A DNA stretch of 64,000 nt, from assembly GCF_037969725.1 (NCBI RefSeq), contig NZ_CP150203.1, positions 4,790,001-4,854,000 on the forward strand, read 5' to 3'. Made by a program: the position numbers and the translations under genes. Source of the DNA: Paenibacillus sp. FSL W8-0426 (lineage in GTDB: Bacteria; Bacillota; Bacilli; Paenibacillales; Paenibacillaceae). Under the pieces are notes generated by a model, which was not told the DNA's origin, did not search any database, and saw only the letters and a program-made list of their open reading frames with translations. This document shows, in pieces, positions 45,489 through 55,007 of the stretch. The first letter of the stretch is position 1; every line of letters begins with the position of its first letter.

Positions 45489-45698
45489 AACATGGTGGAA
45501 TGGCTTCAACTTTTTTTGTCGGAACGTGCGCTATGTGGGTTGTTCAGAATTTGTTCATTGGGGTATGGTACAATCTTCCTAAAGGAAATAGTTATCGAGG
45601 CACTTGTCGAGGAACCGGGCCGCGAATTGAAGAGAACCGGGTTGCAGTATGAAGGAGAAGGTGACTTGAAGTTCAGTCATGCTGATATTGTGAACGGC

Positions 45699-45734
45699 AA
45701 AGAACCCGGTTTCTCCATCAGGAGACCGGGTTCT
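45699..45734 (-). terminator. Terminator after ftsZ
   Basis: AGAACCCGGT (45701-45710) pairs with ACCGGGTTCT (45725-45734); on the minus strand TTTGCC follows. Strong stem, short T-run, about 20 bases after ftsZ. Confidence 0.7.
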
Positions 45735-45752
45735 GTCGCTTTCCATGAACGA

Positions 45753-46865
45753 TCAATCGTTATTGTTATTACGCGTACGATTGCGCAAAAATGTCGGAAT
45801 GTCCAGCTGATCGGCACTTGGCTGATTCCCAAACGGACGCAGGTTCGGAGAACGATTCTCCGCCGGTTCGCTCGTTGGCGTTGGTTTGCGGCCTGGAGGC
45901 GGTGATACCGGATTGTCTTCAAAACCGGTTGCAATGACAACGACTTTGATTTCCTCTTTCATGTTTTCGTCAATGATCGCACCAAAGATCATGTTTACTT
46001 CAGGGTCCGAAGCCGAAGTAACAATTTCCGCTGCTTCGTTCACTTCATACAGGGAAAGATTGATTCCGCCCGTAATGTTCATGATTACGCCGCGTGCGCC
46101 TTCAATCGAAGTTTCAAGCAATGGGCTCATGATCGCCTTACGTGCAGCTTCAGCCGCGCGGTTCTCTCCTGTTGCTTCGCCGATCCCCATCAGGGCCGAT
46201 CCGCGTTCCGTCATGATCGTTTTGACGTCCGCGAAGTCAAGGTTGATCAATCCTGGAACGGCAATCAGGTCAGAAATGCCCTGAACGGCTTGACGAAGCA
46301 CGTTATCCGCTTGACGGAACGCTTCGAGCATCGGCGTTTTTTTGTCGACGATTTCAAGCAAACGATCGTTCGGAATAACGATCAGCGTATCGACCTTTTC
46401 CTTAAGAGCTTCAATGCCTTGCTCCGCATGGCTGGAACGTTTCCGTCCTTCGAACGTAAATGGTCGGGTCACTACGCCTACCGTAAGGGCCCCGCATTCC
46501 TTGGCGATTTCGGCAATGACCGGTGCCGCGCCTGTTCCTGTACCTCCGCCCATTCCGGCAGTTACAAAAACCATGTCCGCACCTTTCAAGGTGTTCATGA
46601 TCAGATCGCGGGATTCCTCGGCAGCTTTTTTACCTACCTCCGGGTTGGCACCGGCACCAAGACCTCGCGTCAACTTGTCGCCAATCTGCAATTTATGTTC
46701 GGATTTCGCCAAGTGCAACGCCTGCGCATCCGTATTCACCGTAATGAATTCTACGCCTTGCACTCCATTTTCGATCATCCGGTTGACAGCATTGCTTCCG
46801 CCGCCGCCCACACCGATAACCTTTATTTGAGCCAAGCTCTCCATCTCGAAATCAAATTCCAACAT
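45753..46865 (-). CDS. ftsZ: Cell division GTPase FtsZ
   Basis: Tubulin-like GTPase that forms the Z-ring. Length 370 residues. GTP loop [21 protein letters not shown]3/T7 regions with VNTDAQAL and [11 protein letters not shown]. The variable C-terminal linker ends in the conserved peptide [13 protein letters not shown] that binds FtsA/SepF. ATG 46863-46865 ([23 protein letters not shown]) is the family start; an in-frame upstream start would add 23 unrelated residues. FtsA precedes it by 148 bases. Confidence 0.98.
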   Translation of the reverse strand: MLEFDFEMESLAQIKVIGVGGGGSNAVNRMIENGVQGVEFITVNTDAQALHLAKSEHKLQIGDKLTRGLGAGANPEVGKKAAEESRDLIMNTLKGADMVFVTAGMGGGTGTGAAPVIAEIAKECGALTVGVVTRPFTFEGRKRSSHAEQGIEALKEKVDTLIVIPNDRLLEIVDKKTPMLEAFRQADNVLRQAVQGISDLIAVPGLINLDFADVKTIMTERGSALMGIGEATGENRAAEAARKAIMSPLLETSIEGARGVIMNITGGINLSLYEVNEAAEIVTSASDPEVNMIFGAIIDENMKEEIKVVVIATGFEDNPVSPPPGRKPTPTSEPAENRSPNLRPFGNQPSADQLDIPTFLRNRTRNNNND

Positions 46866-47013
46866 ATTATTCCATCTCCCCCTCAATGTGCATGGATGGC
46901 CCGTCCAATTGGTATTGAACCGAATCAATTTCATATATCGACGAACGAAAGCGTTTCTGTGAATTTACCAGCGCATTCAGACGGCTTAAAGAGTATGAAA
47001 TGGATTCAACCTG

Positions 47014-48291
47014 TTATATAAATTCGCTGAACATGTTCTTCAGCCGTTCGATGAAGCCCGGTTTTTGTTCAGCTTCCGGAGCTGCGCTCGGCTTTGCGCG
47101 GTTGGCCGGCTTCTTGCTGCCCGTGCTGCTGCCGCCACCGCTGCTGCTCACAGACGGACGAACGCGCAAGCTGCGGATCACATTATGCAATATGCCCACA
47201 CCGCTAGTATATCCGGGGTCGCGGACACCGATATAATCCGGAACCGCGATTCGAACCGATGCAGCCAGTTCATGCTGAGCTACCTGCAGCACTCCAGGCA
47301 TGGACACGGTTCCTCCCGTTAATATATAACCTCCGGGAAGTTCCATGTAACCAAGGCGTTTCACTTCCTGAGCGATCATCTGGAAAATTTCTTGAACCCT
47401 TGGCTCAATAATTGCAGCAAGATCCTCCTGCGAAAACTCCTTGTCCACATTGCTGCCAATGCGGGTTACCTTGAACATAACGTCGGCGGCAGCGTCATCC
47501 AGCCAAGCACAACCGTATTTCAACTTGACCTTTTCAGCCTGATCCGTCAACGTGCGAAGCCCATAGGCGATATCATTGGTTACAAACTCGCCGCCAATCG
47601 GAAGCGTTGAAGTAGCCACGAGGCTATCTTCCTCGAAAACGGCAATCGTTGTTGCCCCTGCGCCAATGTCAACAAGCACGGAACCCATCGATTTCTCATC
47701 TTTGGACAATGCTAACTGACCTGCGCCCAGAGACATCAGCACGAGGTCGCTTACCTTCAGGCCCGCTTTCTCCACACAGCGCAAAAGATTATGTATCGCG
47801 GTTTTTGCCCCCGTAATAATCGTTGCCTCAACTTCAAGGCGAACGCCAATCATACCGCGCGGGTCCTGTATGCCCTCCAGACCATCTACGATATACTGCT
47901 TCGCCACAACATCGATAATTTCACGCTCTGGCGGGACCGCAATGACTTCGGCTGCTTTCAACACCCGTTCCATGTCTTCTTCCCCGATTTCACGATCTTC
48001 GTTCGAAACGGCCACGACACCGTGGCTGCTCATCAACCCAATATGATTTCCCGAGATTCCAACATATACTTCGGATATTTGAATACCTACCATACGCTCC
48101 GCATGTTCCACCGCATTGCGGATCGATTGCACCGTCTGGTCGATATCTACGATTACACCTTTGCGAATTCCCTCCGAGTCGGCAGATCCAACTCCAATAA
48201 TATTAAAGGTTCCATTATTAATTTCCCCAATAATAGCGCGAATTTTGGATGTACCGATGTCCAAACTAACAATGATGTCATTGTTGCTCAA
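47014..48291 (-). CDS. ftsA: Cell division actin-like protein FtsA
   Basis: Actin-like ATPase that tethers FtsZ to membrane. Length 425 residues. Phosphate-1 motif IVSLDIGTSKIRAIIGEI, the 1C/SHS2 domain after GVIVDIDQTVQSI, then LVDIGAGATTIAVFEE, and a C-terminal amphipathic tail (FIERLKNMFSEFI). A low-complexity stretch SSSGGGSSTGSKKPANRAK lies before the tail. TTG 48289-48291 lies eight bases after AGGAGGTG. The 290-base gap to divIB holds a TTGACA at 48413-48418 (minus strand) without a matching -10. Confidence 0.95.
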   Translation of the reverse strand: MSNNDIIVSLDIGTSKIRAIIGEINNGTFNIIGVGSADSEGIRKGVIVDIDQTVQSIRNAVEHAERMVGIQISEVYVGISGNHIGLMSSHGVVAVSNEDREIGEEDMERVLKAAEVIAVPPEREIIDVVAKQYIVDGLEGIQDPRGMIGVRLEVEATIITGAKTAIHNLLRCVEKAGLKVSDLVLMSLGAGQLALSKDEKSMGSVLVDIGAGATTIAVFEEDSLVATSTLPIGGEFVTNDIAYGLRTLTDQAEKVKLKYGCAWLDDAAADVMFKVTRIGSNVDKEFSQEDLAAIIEPRVQEIFQMIAQEVKRLGYMELPGGYILTGGTVSMPGVLQVAQHELAASVRIAVPDYIGVRDPGYTSGVGILHNVIRSLRVRPSVSSSGGGSSTGSKKPANRAKPSAAPEAEQKPGFIERLKNMFSEFI

Positions 48292-48581
48292 GTCTCTGGC
48301 ACCTCCTGACTCCAATAATAGATTACGAACGTATAAACACTCTTAAAACATATTCAACACACTTTAGGCTTTCCCTCTTTTTTCTACAATTTTTTTGGAT
48401 GCCAACATCTGGGTGTCAATACATAAAACCTTGAAGAAAAAAGAAGGAGGCTATTCCAGTGCCATAAGCTAAAGTGTATCATTTTTTCCCCTTCACAGAA
48501 AGCACAACTTTCACAAACCGGACCAGTCTGAAACGGCATTCCGTCAGGCTTTGCACATCTAATCAGGAGAGCTTCGTTTCG

Positions 48582-49349
48582 TTATTGACCCGCTCCTGGT
48601 TCGGCATTTTCATCCGGGTCTTCCGCAATGAAAGGCACGTATGTGTCCGCCTCCAGCATCGTGATTTTCCCTGGCCGTTCGGTCTCGATCACCTGGTTCA
48701 AATACTCCACTTTGTCCGCAAGCATGGAAACCGTCGTAACCACTTCGAATTGCGTTTTGGTATACATCCGAATCTGGTCGGGAAAAGACGGCGTCGGATT
48801 CGGAATGATTTCCGAAATATCCGTGGTCAACTCATTCGGAATTTTCGATAACACTTCGCTGAGTTCCGCTTTGAGCGGATCATCGGCTTTCCACTGCGTG
48901 AGGATCGGCTTCTCAACGGCTACCCCGGTGTTTGCAGGTACGGCAAGGCTTGTCCCGCTGGCCAGAATGGCCTTCAGCGCACCGCTCGCATCAAGTTCAT
49001 ACGCAACAGTCGGGTACTCCTGGACCTTGATATGAATGGTGCCCGGAAACTGCTTGTCCACCGTCGCTCCTTGTATGGCCTTGTTCGCTTCCAGCCTCTG
49101 GACCACTTCCCCGGAACTTGTCCCAAAAAACTGGTCGCCGACCTTCAATCCGGTTTGCTCAAGAAGCTCCGAGGTCGAAGTGTATACATTTCCCGTAATT
49201 TCAATCGCCGAAATCCGGCTAACGGAAGAACGAAAAAAAAGAACGGCAAGAAGGACTACGAATAATAGCAATAACACAAAAACAAGCTTACGGCTCGTAT
49301 TTCGTTTAGGCCGGTTCGTTTTCAGAACCGGAATTTGACTTTTTGGCAT
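48582..49349 (-). CDS. divIB: Cell division protein DivIB/FtsQ
   Basis: Bitopic divisome protein. In 255 residues: basic cytoplasmic start, one helix (KLVFVLLLLFVVLLAVLFF), a POTRA domain (SRISAIEITGNVYTSTSEL ... KVGDQFFG) and a beta domain (GTIHIKVQEYPTVAYEL), with an acidic C-terminal tail. It works with FtsL and DivIC to time septal synthesis. ATG 49347-49349 is eight bases after GGAG. Its gene follows murA by 59 bases. Confidence 0.93.
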   Translation of the reverse strand: MPKSQIPVLKTNRPKRNTSRKLVFVLLLLFVVLLAVLFFRSSVSRISAIEITGNVYTSTSELLEQTGLKVGDQFFGTSSGEVVQRLEANKAIQGATVDKQFPGTIHIKVQEYPTVAYELDASGALKAILASGTSLAVPANTGVAVEKPILTQWKADDPLKAELSEVLSKIPNELTTDISEIIPNPTPSFPDQIRMYTKTQFEVVTTVSMLADKVEYLNQVIETERPGKITMLEADTYVPFIAEDPDENAEPGAGQ

Positions 49350-49408
49350 AGATCGCGCTCCACAAAGCCTCGAGTCCCCTCCCCTATAAGAAGGGGACTC
49401 AAAGGACG

Positions 49409-50692
49409 TTAATTGGCAAAATCCAGCTGTTTCGAGACCGGAGACTGTCGTTCAACCGTAGCCCCCAGACTCTGGAACAGCTTCTCAATCCGATCATATC
49501 CTCGATCGATATGATGAACCTGCTCCACAACCGTCTTCCCTTGCGCAGCCAATCCGGCAATGACAAGTGCCGCTCCGGCGCGCAGATCGGTTGCTTCCAC
49601 GGTAGCCCCATAAAGCCTAGGTACCCCGCGGATGAAAGCCGCGTTCAAATCCACGGAAATGTCGGCTCCCATCACATTCAACTCATCAACATGTTTGAAG
49701 CGGCCCTCGAACACCGTTTCCCTCATTACACTAAACCCATCCGCCAAGCTAAGCAGGACCATGATCTGGGACTGCAGATCTGTAGGAAACGAAGGATACG
49801 GCGAAGTCACGATGCGGTCCACTGATTTTGGACGGCTCATGCTGCTCACCGTCATTATATCATTGCAGACCGTGATTTGAACACCAACGCGCTTGAGCAC
49901 ATGAATAAGCGAAGTAAGGTGCGCCGGGTTGCAGTGCGTAAGCGTCACATTGCCACGGGTCGCTGCGGCTGCGATCATCACCGTGCCTGCAACGATTCGA
50001 TCCGGGATAATTTCATATGTGCATGGCTCCAGCTTCTCCACGCCGTTAATGGTAATCGTATCGGTTCCCGCACCGATAATGCGTGCCCCCATGGCATTGA
50101 GGAAATGCTGCAAATCTTGAATTTCGGGCTCTCGCGCCGCATTGTAGATCGTCGTAGTACCTTCTGCCAACACTGCGGCCATCATGATGTTTTCGGTGGC
50201 CCCTACACTGGGGAAATCAAGCTGAATATCCGTACCCACCAGTTTCTGTGCTTGACAGACGATTTGCTGATCCAGTTCTTCAATCGAAGCCCCCAATGCT
50301 TCAAGGCCTCTGAGATGAAGGTCAATCTTCCGCTCTCCTATGGCACAGCCGCCTGGCTGGTACACGGAGACTTGCCCAAACTTGGCCAATAATGGCCCCA
50401 TCAAGAAGATGGATGAGCGCATCTGCTTCATCAGGTCCTCAGGCACGTCGAATGACTGAATGGACGATGTGTCAATGGTCACGATCTCCTGTTCATGCCG
50501 ACATGTGCATCCAAGCCGCTCCAGGATATACAGCATCACTTGAATGTCCAGCAAGTGCGGAACGTTGTGCAGGGTTACTTTGCCGTCTGCCAACAAACTT
50601 GCGGCCATAATCGGTAAAGCGGCATTTTTTGCTCCATGGATGCGTATGGTTCCTGAGAGGGGTTTCCCGCCTTCAATCACCAATTTGTCCAA
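49409..50692 (-). CDS. murA: UDP-N-acetylglucosamine 1-carboxyvinyltransferase
   Basis: First committed step of peptidoglycan synthesis (PEP plus UDP-GlcNAc). In 427 residues: N-terminal GGKPLSGTIRIHGAKNAALP (Lys of KNAALP binds substrate), catalytic Cys in VYQPGGCAIGERKIDLHL, and the inverse alpha/beta barrel pattern. It is the Cys-type, fosfomycin-sensitive form by this motif. It starts at TTG 50690-50692, five bases after GGAGGTG. It follows murG here without murB. Confidence 0.95.
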   Translation of the reverse strand: MDKLVIEGGKPLSGTIRIHGAKNAALPIMAASLLADGKVTLHNVPHLLDIQVMLYILERLGCTCRHEQEIVTIDTSSIQSFDVPEDLMKQMRSSIFLMGPLLAKFGQVSVYQPGGCAIGERKIDLHLRGLEALGASIEELDQQIVCQAQKLVGTDIQLDFPSVGATENIMMAAVLAEGTTTIYNAAREPEIQDLQHFLNAMGARIIGAGTDTITINGVEKLEPCTYEIIPDRIVAGTVMIAAAATRGNVTLTHCNPAHLTSLIHVLKRVGVQITVCNDIMTVSSMSRPKSVDRIVTSPYPSFPTDLQSQIMVLLSLADGFSVMRETVFEGRFKHVDELNVMGADISVDLNAAFIRGVPRLYGATVEATDLRAGAALVIAGLAAQGKTVVEQVHHIDRGYDRIEKLFQSLGATVERQSPVSKQLDFAN

Positions 50693-51319
50693 TGTATCAC
50701 CTCCGGGGTTTACCGCTCACCCGCTGCGAAAACTTCCGAAACAAGTTCAATGCCGGTTTGAGATGATGTATTGCTCCGAATTTGCTGTATCAGGGTGATA
50801 ACGTCCTATGCCGTTGCATGGCCGGGAATTGCACTTGGAAACATAATGTACCGTCTCCCACGCCCCAGCTTCTATTCAAGCGGTATGAAATATCCGTGAC
50901 ACATCCGATCCATGGGCACCTGCATTCATTTCACGACATCTCCCGACAGTTCCGGGAGCGCAGTCGAACCCAGATCCTCCATTTCCCTTCGGCTCCCCCA
51001 AGGAATCTGCCATCTGTGCAACAGGCCGAACGGGATTGAACATTTGCTCACTGTTCCCCGGTAGGACCGGCGTACCCGCAGGATCCGCCGATGTTCCATA
51101 TGGTGCCAGTTGCAAGCGTTTCGTTTTCAAGGACCGTGTCCGCATGATGCCGGATGGGGCTCCAAACTCATGCAGACCATCACCCTTGTTTCGAAACCGA
51201 TCGGAGAACCAGCTTCTTTTCCCGCAGGCTGTGCTGCCGCGCCATAGAACGATTGTCACGATTTATAGGGTATCTTATGTAAGTCCCTGCCAGTGTGTGA
51301 CAATCGCCCATAAAGCACT
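50693..51319. other. murG-murA gap: no supported gene; large inverted repeat
   Basis: In Bacillus subtilis murB lies here. I see no MurB motif on the minus strand; a 127-residue frame at 50876-51259 has no ribosome-binding site and unusual composition. Directly after murG, CGATTGTCAC (51250-51259) is repeated inverted as GTGACAATCG (51297-51306), with GGG/CCC pairing inside. The loop carries CATAAGATA (minus strand, 51279-51271), which fits a sigma-E/K -10 form. Confidence 0.55.
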
Positions 51320-52429
51320 TTACCGATGCACCGCAAGTCTTCGAATTTCGTCTACCAGCACTTCGGCTGCATCCGGTTTGCCGAGCGAAAGGGAGGATGC
51401 CGCCATGCGTTTGCGGGCTTCCTCGTTGTTCATGATGCCTTCGATGGCTTCATAAAGCGCCTTGCCGGACAAATCCTTCTCAAGCATGGTCACCGAAGCT
51501 CCGCCTCGTTCCAGCATGCGGGCATTGGCTTCCTGATGATTGTTCGTCACGTTCGGAGACGGAATCAGGATGGAAGGTATGCCGAGCGAAGTAATCTCGG
51601 CCAGAAACGATGCGCCTGCCCGATTGACGATCAGCGAAGTGCACGCCAGCACTTCCGGCATGTTGTGTACGTACGGCAATACATGCAAATGATTCGGCAT
51701 CGTGCCAAGCGTGCTGCGAATGGCTTCCCGCGTTTCATCAAAGTACGATTCGCCGGTGACGTACACGACGTGCACATCCTTCAACCGCTCCAGCATCGGA
51801 GCCATGTCGACCATTGCCTGATTGATCGCCTTGGCTCCGCGGCTGCCTCCCACAACAAGGACAACCCTGCTGTCCATCGGTACGCCCAACGTGGCAAATC
51901 CCCGGTCACGGCTGGCCTTGGCCACGGTCGTTGCCCGGGGATTTCCGGTGTAAACGACCCGCTTGGCTCCCGGAAAAGCCTTGTCCGAGCCTTCAAAGCT
52001 GACCGCCACCGTATCCACGTAGCGGGTCAGGAACTTGTTGGTCAGACCCGGAATGGCGTTCTGCTCGTGAATGACGCTCGGAATGCCCAATTTGGCTGCG
52101 GCATAAACGACCGGTCCGCACACATATCCGCCTGTGCCGATCACCACGTCGGGTTTGAACTCCTTCAGCATTTTTTTGGATTTCCTGACGCCTTGAAGGA
52201 AGCGCATCACGGTTTTCAGATTGTCCATGGATAATTTACGACGGAAGCCCGTAATGTCAATGGACTGAAACGGGATATTTTCCTGGGGTACCAGTTTGCT
52301 CTCCAAGCCTCTGGTACCGCCGATATATAAAAATTCCGAGTCCGGATTTTCCGCCTCGATCTGCCTAGCAATGGCCACGGCCGGATAGATATGACCTCCG
52401 GTTCCGCCGCCGCTTAATACGACTCGCAT
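51320..52429 (-). CDS. murG: UDP-GlcNAc:lipid I N-acetylglucosaminyltransferase
   Basis: Turns lipid I to lipid II at the inner membrane face. A 369-residue GT-B enzyme: VVLSGGGTGGHIYPAVAIA near the N-terminus, hydrophobic patch, HEQNAIPGLTNKFL, and the second-domain loop GGSRGAKAINQAM with the donor motif NRAGASFLAEITSLGIPSIL. ATG 52427-52429 is nine bases after GAGGTG; a longer frame to 52447 overlaps spoVE. Confidence 0.96.
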   Translation of the reverse strand: MRVVLSGGGTGGHIYPAVAIARQIEAENPDSEFLYIGGTRGLESKLVPQENIPFQSIDITGFRRKLSMDNLKTVMRFLQGVRKSKKMLKEFKPDVVIGTGGYVCGPVVYAAAKLGIPSVIHEQNAIPGLTNKFLTRYVDTVAVSFEGSDKAFPGAKRVVYTGNPRATTVAKASRDRGFATLGVPMDSRVVLVVGGSRGAKAINQAMVDMAPMLERLKDVHVVYVTGESYFDETREAIRSTLGTMPNHLHVLPYVHNMPEVLACTSLIVNRAGASFLAEITSLGIPSILIPSPNVTNNHQEANARMLERGGASVTMLEKDLSGKALYEAIEGIMNNEEARKRMAASSLSLGKPDAAEVLVDEIRRLAVHR

Positions 52430-52436
52430 CGTATGT

Positions 52437-53534
52437 TCACCTCGCATAACGGGATAAATTCAATAAAATGCCGAGAGCTGTCAGCATGAGGGTTAAAGAA
52501 GAACCGCCGTAACTGATCAGTGGAAGCGTAATGCCCGTGACCGGCATTAAACCGATCACCACGCCGATGTTGATGATGACCTGAACAGCAACCATGCCGA
52601 CAATGCCGACGCCGAGCAGGCTGCCGAAAGCATCGGGAATCGTCATCGCGACGCGCATGCCCCGCCAAATCAGCACAAGGAACAGGAGCAGCACAATCAT
52701 TCCACCGATGAATCCAAGCTCTTCGGCCAAAATGGAAAAAATAAAATCAGTCTGCGGTTCCGGGACGTAACTGTACTTCTGCCGGCTCATCCCGAGTCCC
52801 AGGCCTGCCAACCCGCCAGGGCCAATCGCATAAAGGGATTGAATGATCTGATATCCTGCACCTAACGGGTCTGACCATGGGTCAAGAAATGCCGTAATTC
52901 GTTTCAGCCGATAGGGGGCTGCAGCGATCAATGCCACAAAACCGGCCACGCCGCCAAGGGCTAAGAGCAGCAAATGTTTCATTCTTGCTCCGGCAGTGAA
53001 CACGATCAACATGGAGGCTCCCATCATGACGGTGCCTGTCCCCAAATCAGGCTGCAGCATGATAATCCCAAAAGCGAGCCCCATCAATCCGAGGGGCGGA
53101 AGCAATCCTGTCGTAAAGGTTTTGAGTTTGCCCGTATCCTTACCGAGCCAGTGCGCCAAAAACAAAATCATGCCCAGCTTCATGAACTCCGACGGCTGGA
53201 TGCCGAACGAACCGATGCCCAGCCAGCTCCTGGCTCCGCCGCGAACAACGCCGATCCCGGGAATCAGCACCGCAATCAGCATCACGAAACAGGCAATCAA
53301 TATCGGCTTGGCATACTTCCTCCACACACGATAGTCCACGTTAGCCGTAACAAACATCGCCGCGAGTCCAAGTCCCGCAAACAGCAGCTGTCGTTTGACA
53401 AAGTAAAAGGAATCGCCATAATCATGGAATGCAAGTACCGATCCCGCACTATAAACCATAATAATGCCGATGGCAAGCAAAGCCAAAATACAAATCAGGA
53501 GCCAGATGTCCGGCGCCGGTCGCGTCTGTTTCAT
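52437..53534 (-). CDS. spoVE: SEDS-family glycosyltransferase SpoVE (FtsW type)
   Basis: Membrane peptidoglycan polymerase of the SEDS family, about ten helices, 365 residues. Marks: GVVRGGARSWLGIG, IQPSEFMKLGMILFLAHWL, MLQPDLGTGTVMM, ILAEELGFIGG, and LISYGGSSLTLML near the end. Its place between murD and murG matches SpoVE of Bacillus, needed for spore cortex, rather than the distant ftsW. It works with a class B PBP, here probably SpoVD. Confidence 0.9.
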   Translation of the reverse strand: MKQTRPAPDIWLLICILALLAIGIIMVYSAGSVLAFHDYGDSFYFVKRQLLFAGLGLAAMFVTANVDYRVWRKYAKPILIACFVMLIAVLIPGIGVVRGGARSWLGIGSFGIQPSEFMKLGMILFLAHWLGKDTGKLKTFTTGLLPPLGLMGLAFGIIMLQPDLGTGTVMMGASMLIVFTAGARMKHLLLLALGGVAGFVALIAAAPYRLKRITAFLDPWSDPLGAGYQIIQSLYAIGPGGLAGLGLGMSRQKYSYVPEPQTDFIFSILAEELGFIGGMIVLLLFLVLIWRGMRVAMTIPDAFGSLLGVGIVGMVAVQVIINIGVVIGLMPVTGITLPLISYGGSSLTLMLTALGILLNLSRYAR

Positions 53535-53582
53535 CAGGAGGCCACCCCTTGCATCGAAGTAGGGGCTTTTCCACCCCCCTAC

Positions 53583-55004
53583 TTACAAGTTATGCACCGC
53601 CTCTTTAAAAATGCGTCCCCGCTCTTCGTAAGAAGCAAACATGTCCCAGCTGGCGCAAGAAGGCGACAGAAGAACCACATCGCCCGGAGCCGCAAGCTTC
53701 TTCGCTTCCTGTACTGCAGCGGTTAGCGTCAGGGCGGCATCCTCCTCATTATCGACGACCTTGATTTCCTTTAACCCGGCCAGTTCCGCAACCCGGGCAA
53801 TCTTCTCCCGTGTCTCGCCAAGGGCCACCACCGCTTTGACCTTTTCCTGAAATAAAGGCAGCAGCTCCATCATGTCCGACCCGCGGTCCAATCCACCGGC
53901 GATCAGCACGACGGGTTGTTTGAAAGAGCCCAGCGCATTGACGGTAGCTTTGGAGTTGGTCGCTTTCGAATTGTTGTAATATGCGGCTCCTTGGTGCTCC
54001 AGGACATACTCCAAACGGTGCTCGACACCCTTGAATTCGGACAGAGGTACGAGCAATGAAGACGGATCGGCCCCGGCAGACACCGCAATCGCAATGGCGG
54101 CCAGTGCATTCTCCACGTTGAACCGGCCAGGAAGGCCGATGTCGGACACGTCAATGATGACATGGTGATTGCCGCTGCCGTCAGCGTAGATCGCCTGGCG
54201 CTGAACATCATCCTCCTCACCGTCCACGTATGGCGGATCGGCGTAAACCCCGATGTCCAGCTTCTCCGTCACGGAGAAGGGAACCAATCTGCCCTTGATG
54301 TAGGGTACGAGGCCGCGGCATACGGGGTCATCCCAATTGAGCACCGCGGTATCCCCGGACTGCTGGTTGGCGAACAGCTTGGCTTTGGAGGCAACGTAAT
54401 CGTCCATGTCTCCGTGGTAATCCAGATGGGTCTCGGCCACATTGAGCAGACACGCAATGCGCGGACGGAAATCCACCGTGCCTTTAAGCTGGAAGCTGCT
54501 CAGCTCAGCCACCATCCAATTGTCCTGATCAGCCTGTTCCGCCGCTTCGCAGAGCGGTGTACCGATATTTCCAGCCACAATCGGTTTCAGGCCGGCATGC
54601 TCCAGCATTTTTCCAACCCATGTCGTTGTCGTTGTTTTGCCGTTGGACCCCGTAATTCCGATGATCGGTGCCTCGCAGAGATGGTAAGCAACCTCGACTT
54701 CGGTAACGACCTCAATCCCAAGCTCGAGCGCTTTCTGGACGGGTGGTGCCTGGTACGGGATTCCCGGATTTTTGACCACGAGCTGAACATCCTCGTTAAT
54801 GAGGTTATCGGGATGTCCCCCGCATACAACAGAAATTCCCAAAGCCTCCAACTCGGATGCTTCGGGACACTGTTCCCTCTCCTTTTTGTCATTGACCGTC
54901 ACTTTGGCGCCGGCGCGTTCCAGTACCTTGGCGACCTGCACGCCGCTTTTGGCCAGTCCGAGCACGACAACCCGTTTTTCGCGATATTCATCAGGATGCT
55001 TCAT
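53583..55004 (-). CDS. murD: UDP-N-acetylmuramoyl-L-alanine:D-glutamate ligase
   Basis: Adds D-Glu to UDP-MurNAc-L-Ala. In 473 residues: an N-terminal UDP-binding Rossmann domain (VVVLGLAKSGVQVAKVLE), the central ATP domain with ITGSNGKTTTTTWVGKML and an LNVAETHLDYHGDM motif, and a C-terminal domain with AGGLDRGSDM and LLSPSCASWDMF. ATG 55002-55004 is three bases after the mraY stop, with AAGGGG inside mraY. Confidence 0.97.
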   Translation of the reverse strand: MKHPDEYREKRVVVLGLAKSGVQVAKVLERAGAKVTVNDKKEREQCPEASELEALGISVVCGGHPDNLINEDVQLVVKNPGIPYQAPPVQKALELGIEVVTEVEVAYHLCEAPIIGITGSNGKTTTTTWVGKMLEHAGLKPIVAGNIGTPLCEAAEQADQDNWMVAELSSFQLKGTVDFRPRIACLLNVAETHLDYHGDMDDYVASKAKLFANQQSGDTAVLNWDDPVCRGLVPYIKGRLVPFSVTEKLDIGVYADPPYVDGEEDDVQRQAIYADGSGNHHVIIDVSDIGLPGRFNVENALAAIAIAVSAGADPSSLLVPLSEFKGVEHRLEYVLEHQGAAYYNNSKATNSKATVNALGSFKQPVVLIAGGLDRGSDMMELLPLFQEKVKAVVALGETREKIARVAELAGLKEIKVVDNEEDAALTLTAAVQEAKKLAAPGDVVLLSPSCASWDMFASYEERGRIFKEAVHNL

Positions 55005-55007
55005 GTT

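Larger units (their letters stand above)
45339..45752. other. spoIIG upstream region between spoIIGA and ftsZ
   Basis: 414 bases without a supported gene. It holds the ftsZ-side hairpin at 45699-45734, a possible 0A box (TTTGTCGGA at 45515-45523, one mismatch to TTTGTCGAA) and the promoter candidate at 45456-45488. Plus-strand frames here have no ribosome-binding site and overlap these signals. Confidence 0.55.

Noticed and set aside
45021..45905. 294-residue plus-strand frame between spoIIGA and ftsZ
   Set aside because: Antisense to spoIIGA and ftsZ ends and across their signals; no domain.
48413..48418. TTGACA upstream of ftsA as a promoter
   Set aside because: No acceptable -10 box at 16-19 bases (only an A-run), so not listed as a promoter.
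50876..51259. Degraded murB
   Set aside because: No MurB motif is visible in the frame; composition and absence of a ribosome-binding site argue against a gene.
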